Source: Streptomyces lacrimifluminis (GTDB lineage Bacteria > Actinomycetota > Actinomycetes > Streptomycetales > Streptomycetaceae). Taken from it: a stretch of 64,000 bases of DNA. The notes below the pieces were generated by a model. That model saw only the letters and a list, made by a program, of their open reading frames with translations, made no database searches and was not told where the DNA came from. The stretch is from positions 372,001 through 436,000 of the forward strand of contig NZ_BMMU01000004.1 in the NCBI RefSeq assembly GCF_014646095.1, given 5' to 3'. Below, one piece after another: positions 8,930-16,959 of this stretch; positions within the stretch are counted from its first letter, which is position 1, and every line of letters begins with the position of its first letter. Position numbers and translations under genes: made by a program.

Positions 8930-9814
8930 TCAGGGCGTGGGAGAGCGGAGGACGTCGTCGATGTCGAAGCTGCGGTCGGGCGTCGGGTAGAGGTTTGTCG
9001 GGTAGAGGTCCGTCGGCTGGGAACTCGGTGGGGGCACATCGGCCGGGTCGGCGGTGGGCTTGCCGTCCGAGCTGCACACCTGCGGTGCCGAGGGCTCGGA
9101 CAGTTCGTAGTCGGCGACCCGCTGGGACCGGAAGTCCACGGTGGCGCGACCCCAGACGCCCTCTCCGGCGCCGGCCTCGACCTCCTTGGGCAGTTCCTTG
9201 CTCGTCAGCGGCTTGCCCACGGTGATCGAGAGGAGGGCGCCCTCGCAGGGACTGCGGTCCGTCGCGTAGAGGGACGCAGGCAGGGCGATCTTCCGCTCGA
9301 CGCTCGCGTCCGCATGGAGTTCGACGCGTTTCTCCCGGCGGATGTCGAAGTAATAGTCGTAATAGTCGGATCGCGTCCCGTCCGAGAGGCGTTCGCCGTC
9401 TGCGCCGTTCGCGACTCCGTACACCAGTTTCCAGAACTCGACCTGCACGGTGATCTTCCGGCAGAGCGGTCCGTTGTATCCCGGCAGGCTGACAACCCTC
9501 AGCCCGTCGTCCGCATGGTTCTCCTCGGGCATGTCGACGAAGCGCCGGACCCAGTCCCTGGATTCCTCGACCGTCCACCCCTCGTTGTCGTGGCAACCGG
9601 ACGCCCCGGTCGGATACGGGGGAGTGATGGACGGGGTCGGCGAAGGGCTCGGCGACTCGGACACCCCCGTCGCGCTCTCGGACGGATCCCCGGAAAGGGA
9701 GGTGCCCTGGGCGCTCGAACAACCCCCGGTGAACAGGACGGCCACGGCGAGGGCCGCGACGACAGGCACGACGGAGTCGTTCCGCCTGGGTACGTACCTC
9801 GGTACGTACCTCAT
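8930..9814 (-). CDS. Putative lipoprotein
   Basis: 294 aa from the ATG at 9814, overlapping the stop of the upstream membrane-protein gene by 4 bp (ATGA). The N-terminus has basic residues, a hydrophobic segment and the lipobox FTGGC near residue 32, then a Ser/Pro-rich linker (SESPSPSPTPSITPP). The mature domain has three cysteine-containing motifs (GCHDNEGWT, PLCRKIT, SPCEGALL) and no recognised catalytic residues. The first codons contain a GTACGTACC direct repeat giving RYVPRYVP. It is translationally coupled to the membrane protein before it. Confidence 0.75.
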   Translation of the reverse strand: MRYVPRYVPRRNDSVVPVVAALAVAVLFTGGCSSAQGTSLSGDPSESATGVSESPSPSPTPSITPPYPTGASGCHDNEGWTVEESRDWVRRFVDMPEENHADDGLRVVSLPGYNGPLCRKITVQVEFWKLVYGVANGADGERLSDGTRSDYYDYYFDIRREKRVELHADASVERKIALPASLYATDRSPCEGALLSITVGKPLTSKELPKEVEAGAGEGVWGRATVDFRSQRVADYELSEPSAPQVCSSDGKPTADPADVPPPSSQPTDLYPTNLYPTPDRSFDIDDVLRSPTP

Positions 9815-10215
9815 CGGTCGAACCAGTTCCTGGCTTCCGCGGAGCTGAAGCCCCGCAGCACGGCGAGGGCGAAGGCGATGCCCGGGAGAACCGGGACGCC
9901 GCCTCCCTGAAGCAGTCCCAGCACACCGCTCAGCAGGCTCAGCGCCTCGATGACGACGACCGTGACACGTATCCCGTTCGACCGCTTGCCCGCGAACACG
10001 CCGCACAGCAGAAGCGCCCCGGCCATCAGCAGCGACAGCACCGCCAGGAACCGGAGCAGCCCGGCCCCTTCCTCCTGACCGTGGTCCGCCGCGTCGTTCA
10101 CCAAGGCCAGCAACAGGAATCCCACCGCCAGGTTCAGCACGGCCTGGACCCATACCCCCACCAACGCCGGCCCGACACTCTTCGGCATCTGCGCTTTCAC
10201 GCTCGGTGTCGTCAT
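9811..10215 (-). CDS. Small four-helix membrane protein
   Basis: 134 aa from the ATG at 10215. Hydrophobic segments are seen at about residues 20-38 (LNLAVGFLLLALV), 52-72 (FLAVLSLLMAGALLLCGVF), 80-98 (VTVVVIEALSLLSGVLG) and 103-118 (VPVLPGIAFALAVL). It begins a leftward pair with the lipoprotein gene. Function unknown. In-frame ATGs further upstream would add about 50 residues, but the sequence there reads as noncoding. Confidence 0.65.
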   Translation of the reverse strand: MTTPSVKAQMPKSVGPALVGVWVQAVLNLAVGFLLLALVNDAADHGQEEGAGLLRFLAVLSLLMAGALLLCGVFAGKRSNGIRVTVVVIEALSLLSGVLGLLQGGGVPVLPGIAFALAVLRGFSSAEARNWFDR

Positions 10216-10777
10216 GAATCCAAGCAAACGGCACACATGCCAGGGACACATCGGTAGGAATACGTAGTCCATGTACGGATGCCATCGCCGCCCGGCCGCC
10301 GCATCTCCTCCGCCGTCGTTTCGGCGCGCGGAAACACGCCTGCTGCTCTCCGCGACGAGGTCCACAGGCGAGACCAGGATGCGAGCGCCGGGCCAACCCC
10401 GCCGACCGCACGGCCGACGCGCCCCTGGACGCGGCCGGGCACCGGCATGCCCGCCCGGGACGACTGCCGCGTCGGGGACAGCAGCCCTTGCTGTGCAACC
10501 TGCCGTTGGAACGACACGAACCAGCCTGGAGACACCGTCGCCTTGGCCACGGCTCCGCGGTCCCGGCCCCGGTACGGCCCCTGGGTTTTCTCATCGGCCT
10601 CAAGGCAGCCGCCCCGAGCGACAGCCTCAATCATCTACTCAGCCGCAGATCAGACGGGTTGGATCTCCCCCGAGCACCGCCGCACCGTCAACCCACGAGC
10701 AGCGGATCCAGCCCGTCCAGCCAAACTTGACGCCCCGACACCCAAAAACGAACGTTTCCGCAGGTCAGATCCTGCGC
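10216..10777. other. Intergenic between membrane-protein gene and prophage
   Basis: About 560 bp of chromosomal DNA with no supported gene. Open frames on both strands are arginine/proline-rich and look like GC artefacts. An inverted repeat CGCAGG-tcagat-CCTGCG lies at 10760-10777, immediately outside the left attachment site. Confidence 0.5.
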
Positions 10778-10824
10778 AGGTGGGGCGGGTGGGACTCGAA
10801 CCCACGGCCGACGGATTATGAGTC
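10778..10824. other. Left attachment site (attL core)
   Basis: Bases 10778-10824 match 50338-50384 exactly. They comprise the 3' acceptor strand, T arm, variable region and anticodon part of the tRNA; the sequence diverges after AGTC. The fragment cannot make a tRNA because its 5' half is missing. Confidence 0.93.
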
Positions 10825-10996
10825 TCCGGTGACGTTGATACGCCTAATTACGTCTTGTGCCGGTCGCTGTCGGAGTCGTTCACTTAGTGCTGGTCACGGG
10901 CATGATCCGGGGCGCTTCCGTCGCCTCCCCGTGCCGTCTTCTGTCGCCTTCTTTCGGGCACTTCCGGAGCGTTCGGCCGAGCAATGGCCGAGCAGA

Positions 10997-11026
10997 AAGG
11001 CCCCCGACCCGCAGGTCGGAGGCCTT
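10997..11026 (-). terminator. Hairpin terminator after the integrase gene
   Basis: AAGGCC-c-CCGACC (10997-11009) pairs with GGTCGG-a-GGCCTT (11014-11026) around a 4-base loop. It lies 58 bp beyond the integrase stop and would end leftward transcription before attL. Confidence 0.65.
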
Positions 11027-11083
11027 GCCTCGTCCCCCCAACGGTACTCCTACGACGGCCCGTTGTCAGTGCTGCCCCGCGCC

Positions 11084-12643
11084 TCAGCTCGCCTTCCGGG
11101 CACGCGGTACGACCAGCGCCGCCTTCTCCGCGATCTCCAGGTCGACTTCCTTCAGCAGGCTCGTGTACGTGTTGGACGTCAGCCGGATGTCGTCGTGCCG
11201 CAGCGTCTCCTTGATCGCGTGCAGGTCTCCCCCGCCCGCATGGATCAGCGTCGCCGCACAGTGCCTCAGATCCCGGAGGTTGATCGGCGGCAGGTCTGCC
11301 CGCTGGCAGACGCGGCGGAACTCGTCCGACACCTTCTCCGGGTGCAGCCACCGGCCGTCGACATCGACGAACGCCTTCCCCGTGTCCGTCCAGTCGTCCA
11401 CCTTCTTGCCCTTGGCCCGCTCCTTGGCCGCGTACTCGTTCCAGGCGACCCGCTCGGCCGGCTGCCGGGCCTTGTGCTCGCGCAGCACAGTCACGTTCAG
11501 GGAGTCGAGGGCGATCGTGGCCGCGCTGCTGTCCGTCTTCGGCACGCCTTCCTCGGGCGTCCACTGGCGCACCACGATGTTCTTGGCGATCGTGATCGCC
11601 TGCCCGTCGAGGTCGACGTCCCGCCAGTCCTGCCCGACCGCCTCACCACGGCGCAGGCCCCGGAACGCGACGAGGTGGAACAGGGCGTAGAGGCGGCTCG
11701 ACTCGGCCTCGTCGAGGAACGCGCCGATCTGCGCGGGCGTCCACACCATGACCGCCGACGGCTTCTCCCCCGTCGCGCGCCAGTGCTCGACATGCTGCTC
11801 AGCCCACAGCGCGGCCTTGGGCCGTTTCCCGGAGTCGAGCTCCACCCAGGACGCCGGATTGAAGGTGATGAGCTGCCGCCGGATCGCCGCGTTCAGCGCG
11901 GTACGGAGCGTCGCCCGGATCCGCTGCTTCGTCGCCGGACCGGTGATGGTCCGGTAGGGCGGCATCGCGGCGAGCTTCTCCCGCTCGACGGCCAAGCGCT
12001 CCGACTCGGCGGCTGGCGGGCGGGAAGCCTTCCCCCACTTGGCGCGCGCTTCCTGCTCACGCCGGGCGGCGTTCTCGGCGGCGATGGTCTCGTTGGTCTC
12101 GTCGATCCGGTCGAAGAACTCCTGGACGTGGGCGACGGTGAGCTTGTCGACCCGGTAGTGGCCCAGGCCTGGCGCGAGGTGCACGCGGATGTGGGACTTG
12201 TAGCCGTCGGTGGTGGTGCCCTTGGTCTTCTTGGACGCCACCCACGTGTCGAGCCACTCGGTGATGGTCATCTTCCCGTCGAGGGGCACGCCCACGCCGA
12301 GCTTGCGGGACACCTCGACCGGTTCGGGTATCGGTCGTCGCGCCGCCATCAGGCCCGCGAGGAGGTCGCCGACACGGCATTGCCCGTCCTCGTCGTCCCC
12401 GGCGAGTTCGAGGATGGCGCGGATGCGGTCGAGGTCGGTCTGCGCGTCCTTCGCCAGGGGGTAGCCGGTGCGGCGGAAGCGCCGGCGCTGCCCGTCGGAG
12501 TCGACGGGGAGTTCCTGGTGCAGCTCGTGGTTGCCGTGGCTGCGCTTCGTCAACTGTGGGCACGTCGTCCCGAGCCGTTTGCCGTCCGGGCCGCGGCACT
12601 CGCAGCGTTTACTGATGCCGCCAGCGCGGCGAGATGCAGGCAT
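11084..12643 (-). CDS. int: Tyrosine recombinase (phage integrase)
   Basis: 519 aa. N-terminal arm-binding and core-binding regions come first (MTITEWLDTWVASKKTKGT, then YKSHIRVHLAPGLGHYRVDKL). Catalytic pieces are the first Arg in FRGLRRGEAVGQDW, a Lys in PKTDSSAATI, the second Arg in INLRDLRHCAATL, the His in LRHDDIRLTSNTY and the Tyr in NTYTSL. The first His of the usual HxLR box is replaced by Arg (RDLR). A long charged insertion lies between the core and catalytic parts (about residues 185-225). The gene points at attL, 260 bp away, the normal position for an integrase acting on a tRNA site. It follows the XRE gene by 3 bp and is probably co-transcribed with it. Confidence 0.96.
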   Translation of the reverse strand: MPASRRAGGISKRCECRGPDGKRLGTTCPQLTKRSHGNHELHQELPVDSDGQRRRFRRTGYPLAKDAQTDLDRIRAILELAGDDEDGQCRVGDLLAGLMAARRPIPEPVEVSRKLGVGVPLDGKMTITEWLDTWVASKKTKGTTTDGYKSHIRVHLAPGLGHYRVDKLTVAHVQEFFDRIDETNETIAAENAARREQEARAKWGKASRPPAAESERLAVEREKLAAMPPYRTITGPATKQRIRATLRTALNAAIRRQLITFNPASWVELDSGKRPKAALWAEQHVEHWRATGEKPSAVMVWTPAQIGAFLDEAESSRLYALFHLVAFRGLRRGEAVGQDWRDVDLDGQAITIAKNIVVRQWTPEEGVPKTDSSAATIALDSLNVTVLREHKARQPAERVAWNEYAAKERAKGKKVDDWTDTGKAFVDVDGRWLHPEKVSDEFRRVCQRADLPPINLRDLRHCAATLIHAGGGDLHAIKETLRHDDIRLTSNTYTSLLKEVDLEIAEKAALVVPRARKAS

Positions 12644-12646
12644 GTA

Positions 12647-13531
12647 CTACTCCCCTTCGACGCCCAATGGGCCATCGGCCAGCACACCTGACACCTCAGC
12701 CTCCGGCAGTTCGCGAACAATTCCGTGTAGATCATCCCTCAGGCGAGGAAGAAGCAGGCCCCAGTCCCGCATGTCGATTCGGGCTTTTTCCAAGTCCATC
12801 GCACGTTCACGGATAAGCTCATCAGCACTATCCAAACTCATCTTAATGTACGTAGCGTTCCCGGCCTCCATCTCCGCTCTCCGCCTTTCAGCCATTGCCT
12901 CATTAACTGCAACTACGGACCGTAGAAGATGAGCGCGAGGTAGCGAGCTTTCGTCACCTTCCGAGATCGCCCGGTCGAGTCGATCCTGAGCAGCAGCTTC
13001 TTCCGCCTGAGCTTGAATCAAGTGTTCCGTCGCAGCTTGCAACCGTTCAGCCGCGATTGCATCGTCGGCACGGGCATAATGCGCCCGGAGCTCTTCCCTC
13101 TGAGCGAGACGCGCGCGTAGATCCTTCACCAGGGCTCGATGCCTCCGATAAAGGAACAATGCGTTCCTGGAGAACGGAACCTTTGAGTCAATCGACCTAA
13201 CGCCGCTGAACCATTCCACAGCATTCAGCGGGTCAATTTCCTTTCCTGGTAGAGCCTCCACCACGTCCGTTCGCCCCACAGGAAAAACCAAGGCGGCGGG
13301 AGGGACATTCAGGGCGGCAGCAAGCACGAGAACCTCCGCGATCGTCACTGTCGTGCGTCGGCCGCTCTCAAGGTTGGCCAACACCGATCGCTGGATCGGC
13401 ATGCCGACCTCGGTGCAGCGATCGGCGAGCTGCTGCGCGCTCAACCCTTGGCTCTGCCGGTGCCGCCGAACCTCGCGAGCAACCGACAGGGCGAGACGAG
13501 TGGACCAGTCAGGGGCGGGGGGTTGGGTCAT
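12647..13531 (-). CDS. XRE-family regulator, probable prophage repressor
   Basis: 294 aa. An N-terminal Cro/C1-type helix-turn-helix (GLSAQQLADRCTEVG, then QRSVLANLESGRRTTVTIAEV) is followed by a long charged, probably coiled-coil region (VKDLRARLAQREELRAH onwards). The C-terminal region has no protease or ligand-domain motif that I recognise. Base composition is clearly less GC-rich than the neighbours. It is divergent from the excisionase-like gene and directly upstream of int, so it is placed to control both the lysogenic and early transcripts. An anti-repressor or defence role cannot be excluded. Confidence 0.82.
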   Translation of the reverse strand: MTQPPAPDWSTRLALSVAREVRRHRQSQGLSAQQLADRCTEVGMPIQRSVLANLESGRRTTVTIAEVLVLAAALNVPPAALVFPVGRTDVVEALPGKEIDPLNAVEWFSGVRSIDSKVPFSRNALFLYRRHRALVKDLRARLAQREELRAHYARADDAIAAERLQAATEHLIQAQAEEAAAQDRLDRAISEGDESSLPRAHLLRSVVAVNEAMAERRRAEMEAGNATYIKMSLDSADELIRERAMDLEKARIDMRDWGLLLPRLRDDLHGIVRELPEAEVSGVLADGPLGVEGE

Positions 13532-13674
13532 GTCGGCGAGACTCCCACGGCATTGATGGCTCGGACCAGCCGAACGGACTTGGACTATGCGGCACGTACG
13601 CCAGCGAGCCCAGACGCGTTGTCAGGATTCAGCAACGGTGTCACGACTTCTGTGAGCGCACAAGACAGCAGCGC

Positions 13675-13704
13675 TTGACACGGCCGGAATGAGGGGTCCA
13701 GACT
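13675..13704 (+). promoter_or_regulatory. Probable early rightward promoter
   Basis: TTGACA (13675-13680) and CAGACT (13699-13704) are separated by 18 bp, about 50 bp before the excisionase-like start. In the same divergent gap, CGTTG and CAACG form a loose inverted repeat at 13619-13639, a candidate repressor site. Confidence 0.55.
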
Positions 13705-13752
13705 CGGCACCACTTCCCCAGGAAACAACTTCCGCAAGGAGTGCCACGAATA

Positions 13753-14043
13753 ATGACAACGGCCACCCTGCGCGGCCCGCTCACCCGGAGTGAGCTGCTC
13801 GCGCTTCCCGCCGCCGTTGACGTGGAGACCGCCGCACGGGCCTTCGGGATCGGTCGAACCACGGCTTATGCCCTGGCCAGGACCGATCAGTTCCCCTGCA
13901 AGGTGCTCCGCGCCGGCAAGGCGTACCGCGTGATCACCGAGGACCTGCTTCGGGTCCTCCACATCGCGCCGGAAAACAGCGACGGCGCCGGGCCTAGCCG
14001 CCCGACGCCGTCTGACGAGAACGCCCTCACCAACCAGCACTAA
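13753..14043 (+). CDS. Helix-turn-helix protein, probable excisionase
   Basis: 96 aa from the ATG at 13753 (AAGGAG 11 bases upstream); a GTG at 13741 is less likely because it overlaps that site. The MerR/excisionase-like DNA-binding domain reads VDVETAARAFGIGRTTAYAL, then FPCKVLRAGKAYRVITEDLLRVL. Such proteins act with tyrosine integrases to direct excision, or as small regulators. It is the first rightward gene, opposite the repressor/integrase pair, which suits Xis or a Cro-like role. Confidence 0.75.
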   Translation: MTTATLRGPLTRSELLALPAAVDVETAARAFGIGRTTAYALARTDQFPCKVLRAGKAYRVITEDLLRVLHIAPENSDGAGPSRPTPSDENALTNQH

Positions 14044-14110
14044 CCAGCAAGACGGCGGCACCCGGGGTCTAGCCACCCCATCAGTGCCGCCGCCGGAAAG
14101 AGACGTCTCA

Positions 14111-14698
14111 ATGACCAAGGTACAACTCCTGGTGTCAGCGACGATGCCGGACCCGAGAGCGCAGTGCGAGCCCACCGCCCTTTACCGCCTGTACGGCGCC
14201 GACGGGACGACCCTCCTGTACATCGGCATCTCGACCGACCCCGACCGGCGCTTCAAGCAGCACCGCGACTCCAAGCCGTGGTGGCCGCTGGTCGGACAGA
14301 AGACCATCGAATGGCACCCGAGCCGGGACCACGCTCTCGCCGAAGAAGCCACGGCCATCAAGGCCGAGGCCCCGGCCTACAACATCGACCACAACCCGGC
14401 CGCCCAGCAGGCCGTGGACCCGCGCGTCCCCCCGGCCGACATGCCGGCCGACCTCGTCGCAGGGCTCCGGCAGGCAGCCAACACGCTGCCCGCCGACATC
14501 GGAGAGTCAGTACTGCGAGCCGGGTTCGAGGGATTCGCGCGCGACAGGCTCATCGCCGCTCTTCCCGACGCCGTCGACCAGTCCATGCGGACCGCCCTCC
14601 CGCACCGGTACACCCCCGAGCTGGCCGCGCGGTTCACCCAGAACATGGTCGCCGAGCTGCGCGCCCGGTACTCCGAGCTGACGGTGGTGACGGCATGA
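14111..14698 (+). CDS. GIY-YIG domain protein
   Basis: 195 aa from the ATG at 14111 (GAAAGAGA upstream). The nuclease-like domain is N-terminal: ALYRLYGADGTTLLYIGIS supplies the GIY/YIG strand, then DPDRRFKQHRDSKPWWPL with the conserved-type Arg, a downstream Glu in ALAEEATAIKAEAPAYN, and a terminal Asn. The C-terminal half (about residues 100-195) has no known domain. It may be a homing-type or repair nuclease, or a phage-early host-takeover nuclease. It overlaps the next gene by 4 bp. Confidence 0.85.
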   Translation: MTKVQLLVSATMPDPRAQCEPTALYRLYGADGTTLLYIGISTDPDRRFKQHRDSKPWWPLVGQKTIEWHPSRDHALAEEATAIKAEAPAYNIDHNPAAQQAVDPRVPPADMPADLVAGLRQAANTLPADIGESVLRAGFEGFARDRLIAALPDAVDQSMRTALPHRYTPELAARFTQNMVAELRARYSELTVVTA

Positions 14699-15294
14699 CG
14701 ATCACCATCCCCTGGGACCTCACGCTCACGGTCCGCCGAGGCTCCGTCGCCTCCCCCGACAAGGCCGCCGAAATCCGCGACGTCCGCCGCACCGACGGCA
14801 CGGCCACCCTCGTCTACGACCGGCACCTCGCCAACCCCGGCACCGCCGTCTGGCTCGCCCGCTACTCGCTGCGGCAGCACGGGTACACCGTCCGCGAGGT
14901 GATCCTCGACGGGATGGGGCCGGACATCACCGCCCTGTTCCGGGAAGCGTCCCGGCTCCGTCTGGACGTCGAACTGGGCAGCGGCAGCGGCGTCCCCAGG
15001 GTCGTCACCCGCGACGACAGCCCGGCCTCGTACCTGGTCCCTAAGGGCTGGGACCTGGCGGACGCGGCTGACCGGCTGCCCGACGCGCACGCGGCGGCCC
15101 GGCCGAAGGTCGTCCGCGCCTTGCGGATGATCGCCGAGGAGAAGGGGAAGAGCGGCGGGATCATCGACAGGGCGCTGGACGTGGCAGTCGGGATGATCCT
15201 GGAGACCGGGGACCCCGACCGGGTGTGGGACACACTCACCCGCGCACTCGGTCGCGCCCTCGGCCGGGACGAGTCCGAGTGGGCGACCGCGTGA
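14695..15294 (+). CDS. Early phage protein of unknown function
   Basis: 199 aa from the ATG at 14695, overlapping the GIY-YIG stop. Soluble, mixed alpha/beta by eye, with no membrane segment. Recognisable stretches are GYTVREVILDGMGPD and KVVRALRMIAEEKGKSGG, but they match no family I know. It sits in a chain of 4-bp-overlapping genes (14111-16880) and is probably translationally coupled. Confidence 0.7.
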   Translation: MTITIPWDLTLTVRRGSVASPDKAAEIRDVRRTDGTATLVYDRHLANPGTAVWLARYSLRQHGYTVREVILDGMGPDITALFREASRLRLDVELGSGSGVPRVVTRDDSPASYLVPKGWDLADAADRLPDAHAAARPKVVRALRMIAEEKGKSGGIIDRALDVAVGMILETGDPDRVWDTLTRALGRALGRDESEWATA

Positions 15295-15512
15295 GCGCCG
15301 AGACCAACACCGTGGCGGCCTGGGGGGACACCCTCTCCGGCCGCCCGGCCCGGCCCGACCGTCCCCGCCGCTTCGACGACGACGCCCTCAACGACGCCTA
15401 CTGGGCGCGCGTCGACCGCATCGTGGCCGCCGCTCCCCCGCTCTCAGATGATCAGCGGGCCCGTATCAGGGCCGCCTTTTTCCAGCCCACGATCAAGGAG
15501 GTGGCGGCGTGA
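15291..15512 (+). CDS. Small early phage protein
   Basis: 73 aa from the GTG at 15291, overlapping the previous stop by 4 bp. Sequence MSAETNTVAAWG, then a helix ALNDAYWARVDRIVAAA and DDQRARIRAAFFQPT. Similar short acidic/helical proteins occur in actinophage early regions; function unknown. Confidence 0.6.
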   Translation: MSAETNTVAAWGDTLSGRPARPDRPRRFDDDALNDAYWARVDRIVAAAPPLSDDQRARIRAAFFQPTIKEVAA

Positions 15513-16144
15513 ACGAGCCGATCCGTATCAGCCTCTCCGAGTCGAAGGGCCCCATCCCCGGTGGCCCGGTCGTCTCGACCGGTGGAAACGTTTTCGAGAC
15601 CACCGCATGGGGCAGCACATGCCCGGGCTGTGGCGCGGTCCCTGCGGCCGGACAGAAGATCACGAAGATCTCCGGAACCTGGTGGCACGCCACCTGCGGT
15701 ACCGCCTACCTCCGCACCACCAGCCCCGATCAGGCGTGGCTCGCCCTCGCCCAGCAACTGGAGCGCGCGCCGTCCCGGTTCAACAACACCGAGACAAAGG
15801 CCATCGTCCGCAACCTGCTCCGGCTCGTCGGCACGGCTACCACGGTCCCCGAGACCCCAGACTGCCAGCGCGTCCACGGCGACACCGCCATCGAACGGCG
15901 CCTGCCCGCCGACGGCGAGACCCAGTTCGCGGACGTCGTCGACGGGTTCCAGCAGTCCGACCTGTACGCGGCGTTCCTCCAGGTCGAGCAGCGCTACCCC
16001 GACGAGCTGCCCGTCGTGGCCGGCGTGCGGATGTGGGCGCTCCTCGACCGCGACCAGCAGGCCCGCTACACGAACGAGGTGCTCGGCGCGTACGTCGAAC
16101 TCGTCCGGATCCAGCGCCAGGAAGACCGGGAGGAGGGGTGGTGA
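15509..16144 (+). CDS. Zinc-finger-containing early protein
   Basis: 211 aa from the GTG at 15509. A CPGC pair (residues about 38-41) with WHATC about 20 residues later resembles one zinc-binding site. The C-terminal part is helical (SDLYAAFLQVEQRYPDEL). No enzyme motif was recognised. It overlaps genes on both sides, as part of the early cluster. Confidence 0.65.
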   Translation: MNEPIRISLSESKGPIPGGPVVSTGGNVFETTAWGSTCPGCGAVPAAGQKITKISGTWWHATCGTAYLRTTSPDQAWLALAQQLERAPSRFNNTETKAIVRNLLRLVGTATTVPETPDCQRVHGDTAIERRLPADGETQFADVVDGFQQSDLYAAFLQVEQRYPDELPVVAGVRMWALLDRDQQARYTNEVLGAYVELVRIQRQEDREEGW

Positions 16145-16458
16145 CCCGCACTCCGCAGGACACGTTCCGCTCCGACCAGACCTTGGCCGCCGCACGGGAC
16201 GCCGCCGCCGACCCGAGCCTCGTACCGGTCGCGATCACGCCCGCCAACGGCGAACAGTGCACCTGGTGCGACTGCCCCGACGGGCCGAACTCGCCGCACA
16301 ACCAGCGCGGCTACCGCTGCCCCGGCTGCCAGGCCACCGCGAAGAACGTCGTCAGCACCTTCACGGGGCCCGACATCCGCTACGACTTCCCGGCCTGCGA
16401 GCGGCACACCACCGACATCGTGGCGTCCGTCGCCCAGGTCGTAGGAGGTGCCCGGTGA
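16141..16458 (+). CDS. Small cysteine-rich (zinc ribbon) protein
   Basis: 105 aa from the GTG at 16141. Three cysteine clusters, CTWCDCP, YRCPGCQ and ACERH, suggest one or two structural zinc sites. Function unknown; position in the early cluster suggests a nucleic-acid-binding or regulatory role. Confidence 0.65.
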   Translation: MTRTPQDTFRSDQTLAAARDAAADPSLVPVAITPANGEQCTWCDCPDGPNSPHNQRGYRCPGCQATAKNVVSTFTGPDIRYDFPACERHTTDIVASVAQVVGGAR

Positions 16459-16880
16459 GCAACGTCGTCCACATCGAGGTCGGCGCGTTCGACGCCAAGG
16501 TGCACAGCCCCTTCGAGGCCAAGGACTACATCAAGGACCTGCCCCACGGCTGGCGCCGCTGGGACAAGACGGAGAAGTGCTGGGTCGTCGAGCTCCATGC
16601 CATCGACCTTCTGGAATCCACGCTTCGCCTGGCCGGCTTCACCATCCGCACCACCCACCAGGGCGGGGCCGGTCGGCAGTACAGCGCCCCGCCGCCCCGG
16701 GCCGAGCGCAACCCGGACACGTGGGCCGACTCCATGTACAAGGCGCTCGGCAGCGACCTCGGAAACAAGGCGTACAAGGCGCTCGTCCCTGTCCTCCATC
16801 CCGACCGCGGCGGCGACACCGTCTGTATGCAGCAGCTCAACGCCGCCCGCGACAAGGCCAAGATCCAGCCCGCCCGGTGA
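16455..16880 (+). CDS. J-domain-like small protein
   Basis: 141 aa from the GTG at 16455, with GGAGGTG upstream. The N-terminal half includes YIKDLPHGWRRWDKTEKCW; the C-terminal half reads KALVPVLHPDRGGDTVCMQQ, then LNAARDK, which contains the HPD triad and following helix of a DnaJ-type J-domain in shortened form. A phage J-like protein could recruit host DnaK to replication complexes, as known for other phages; this is inference. It is the last gene before the primase, 79 bp on. Confidence 0.65.
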   Translation: MSNVVHIEVGAFDAKVHSPFEAKDYIKDLPHGWRRWDKTEKCWVVELHAIDLLESTLRLAGFTIRTTHQGGAGRQYSAPPPRAERNPDTWADSMYKALGSDLGNKAYKALVPVLHPDRGGDTVCMQQLNAARDKAKIQPAR

Positions 16881-16959
16881 CGCGAGCGCGGCGCCGCCGG
16901 GGGGTAGCGCCGCGCCATCACGAACACCATCGGCATCACGGGAATCGAGAGACACGTTC

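Noticed and set aside
7836..9926. Leftward 696-codon frame
   Set aside because: A different frame over the secreted protein and lipoprotein genes, whose signal peptides and lipobox identify the real frames.
10271..12691. Rightward 806-codon open frame across attL and the integrase
   Set aside because: It runs through the attachment site and antisense to int with arginine/proline-rich composition; no ribosome site or family.
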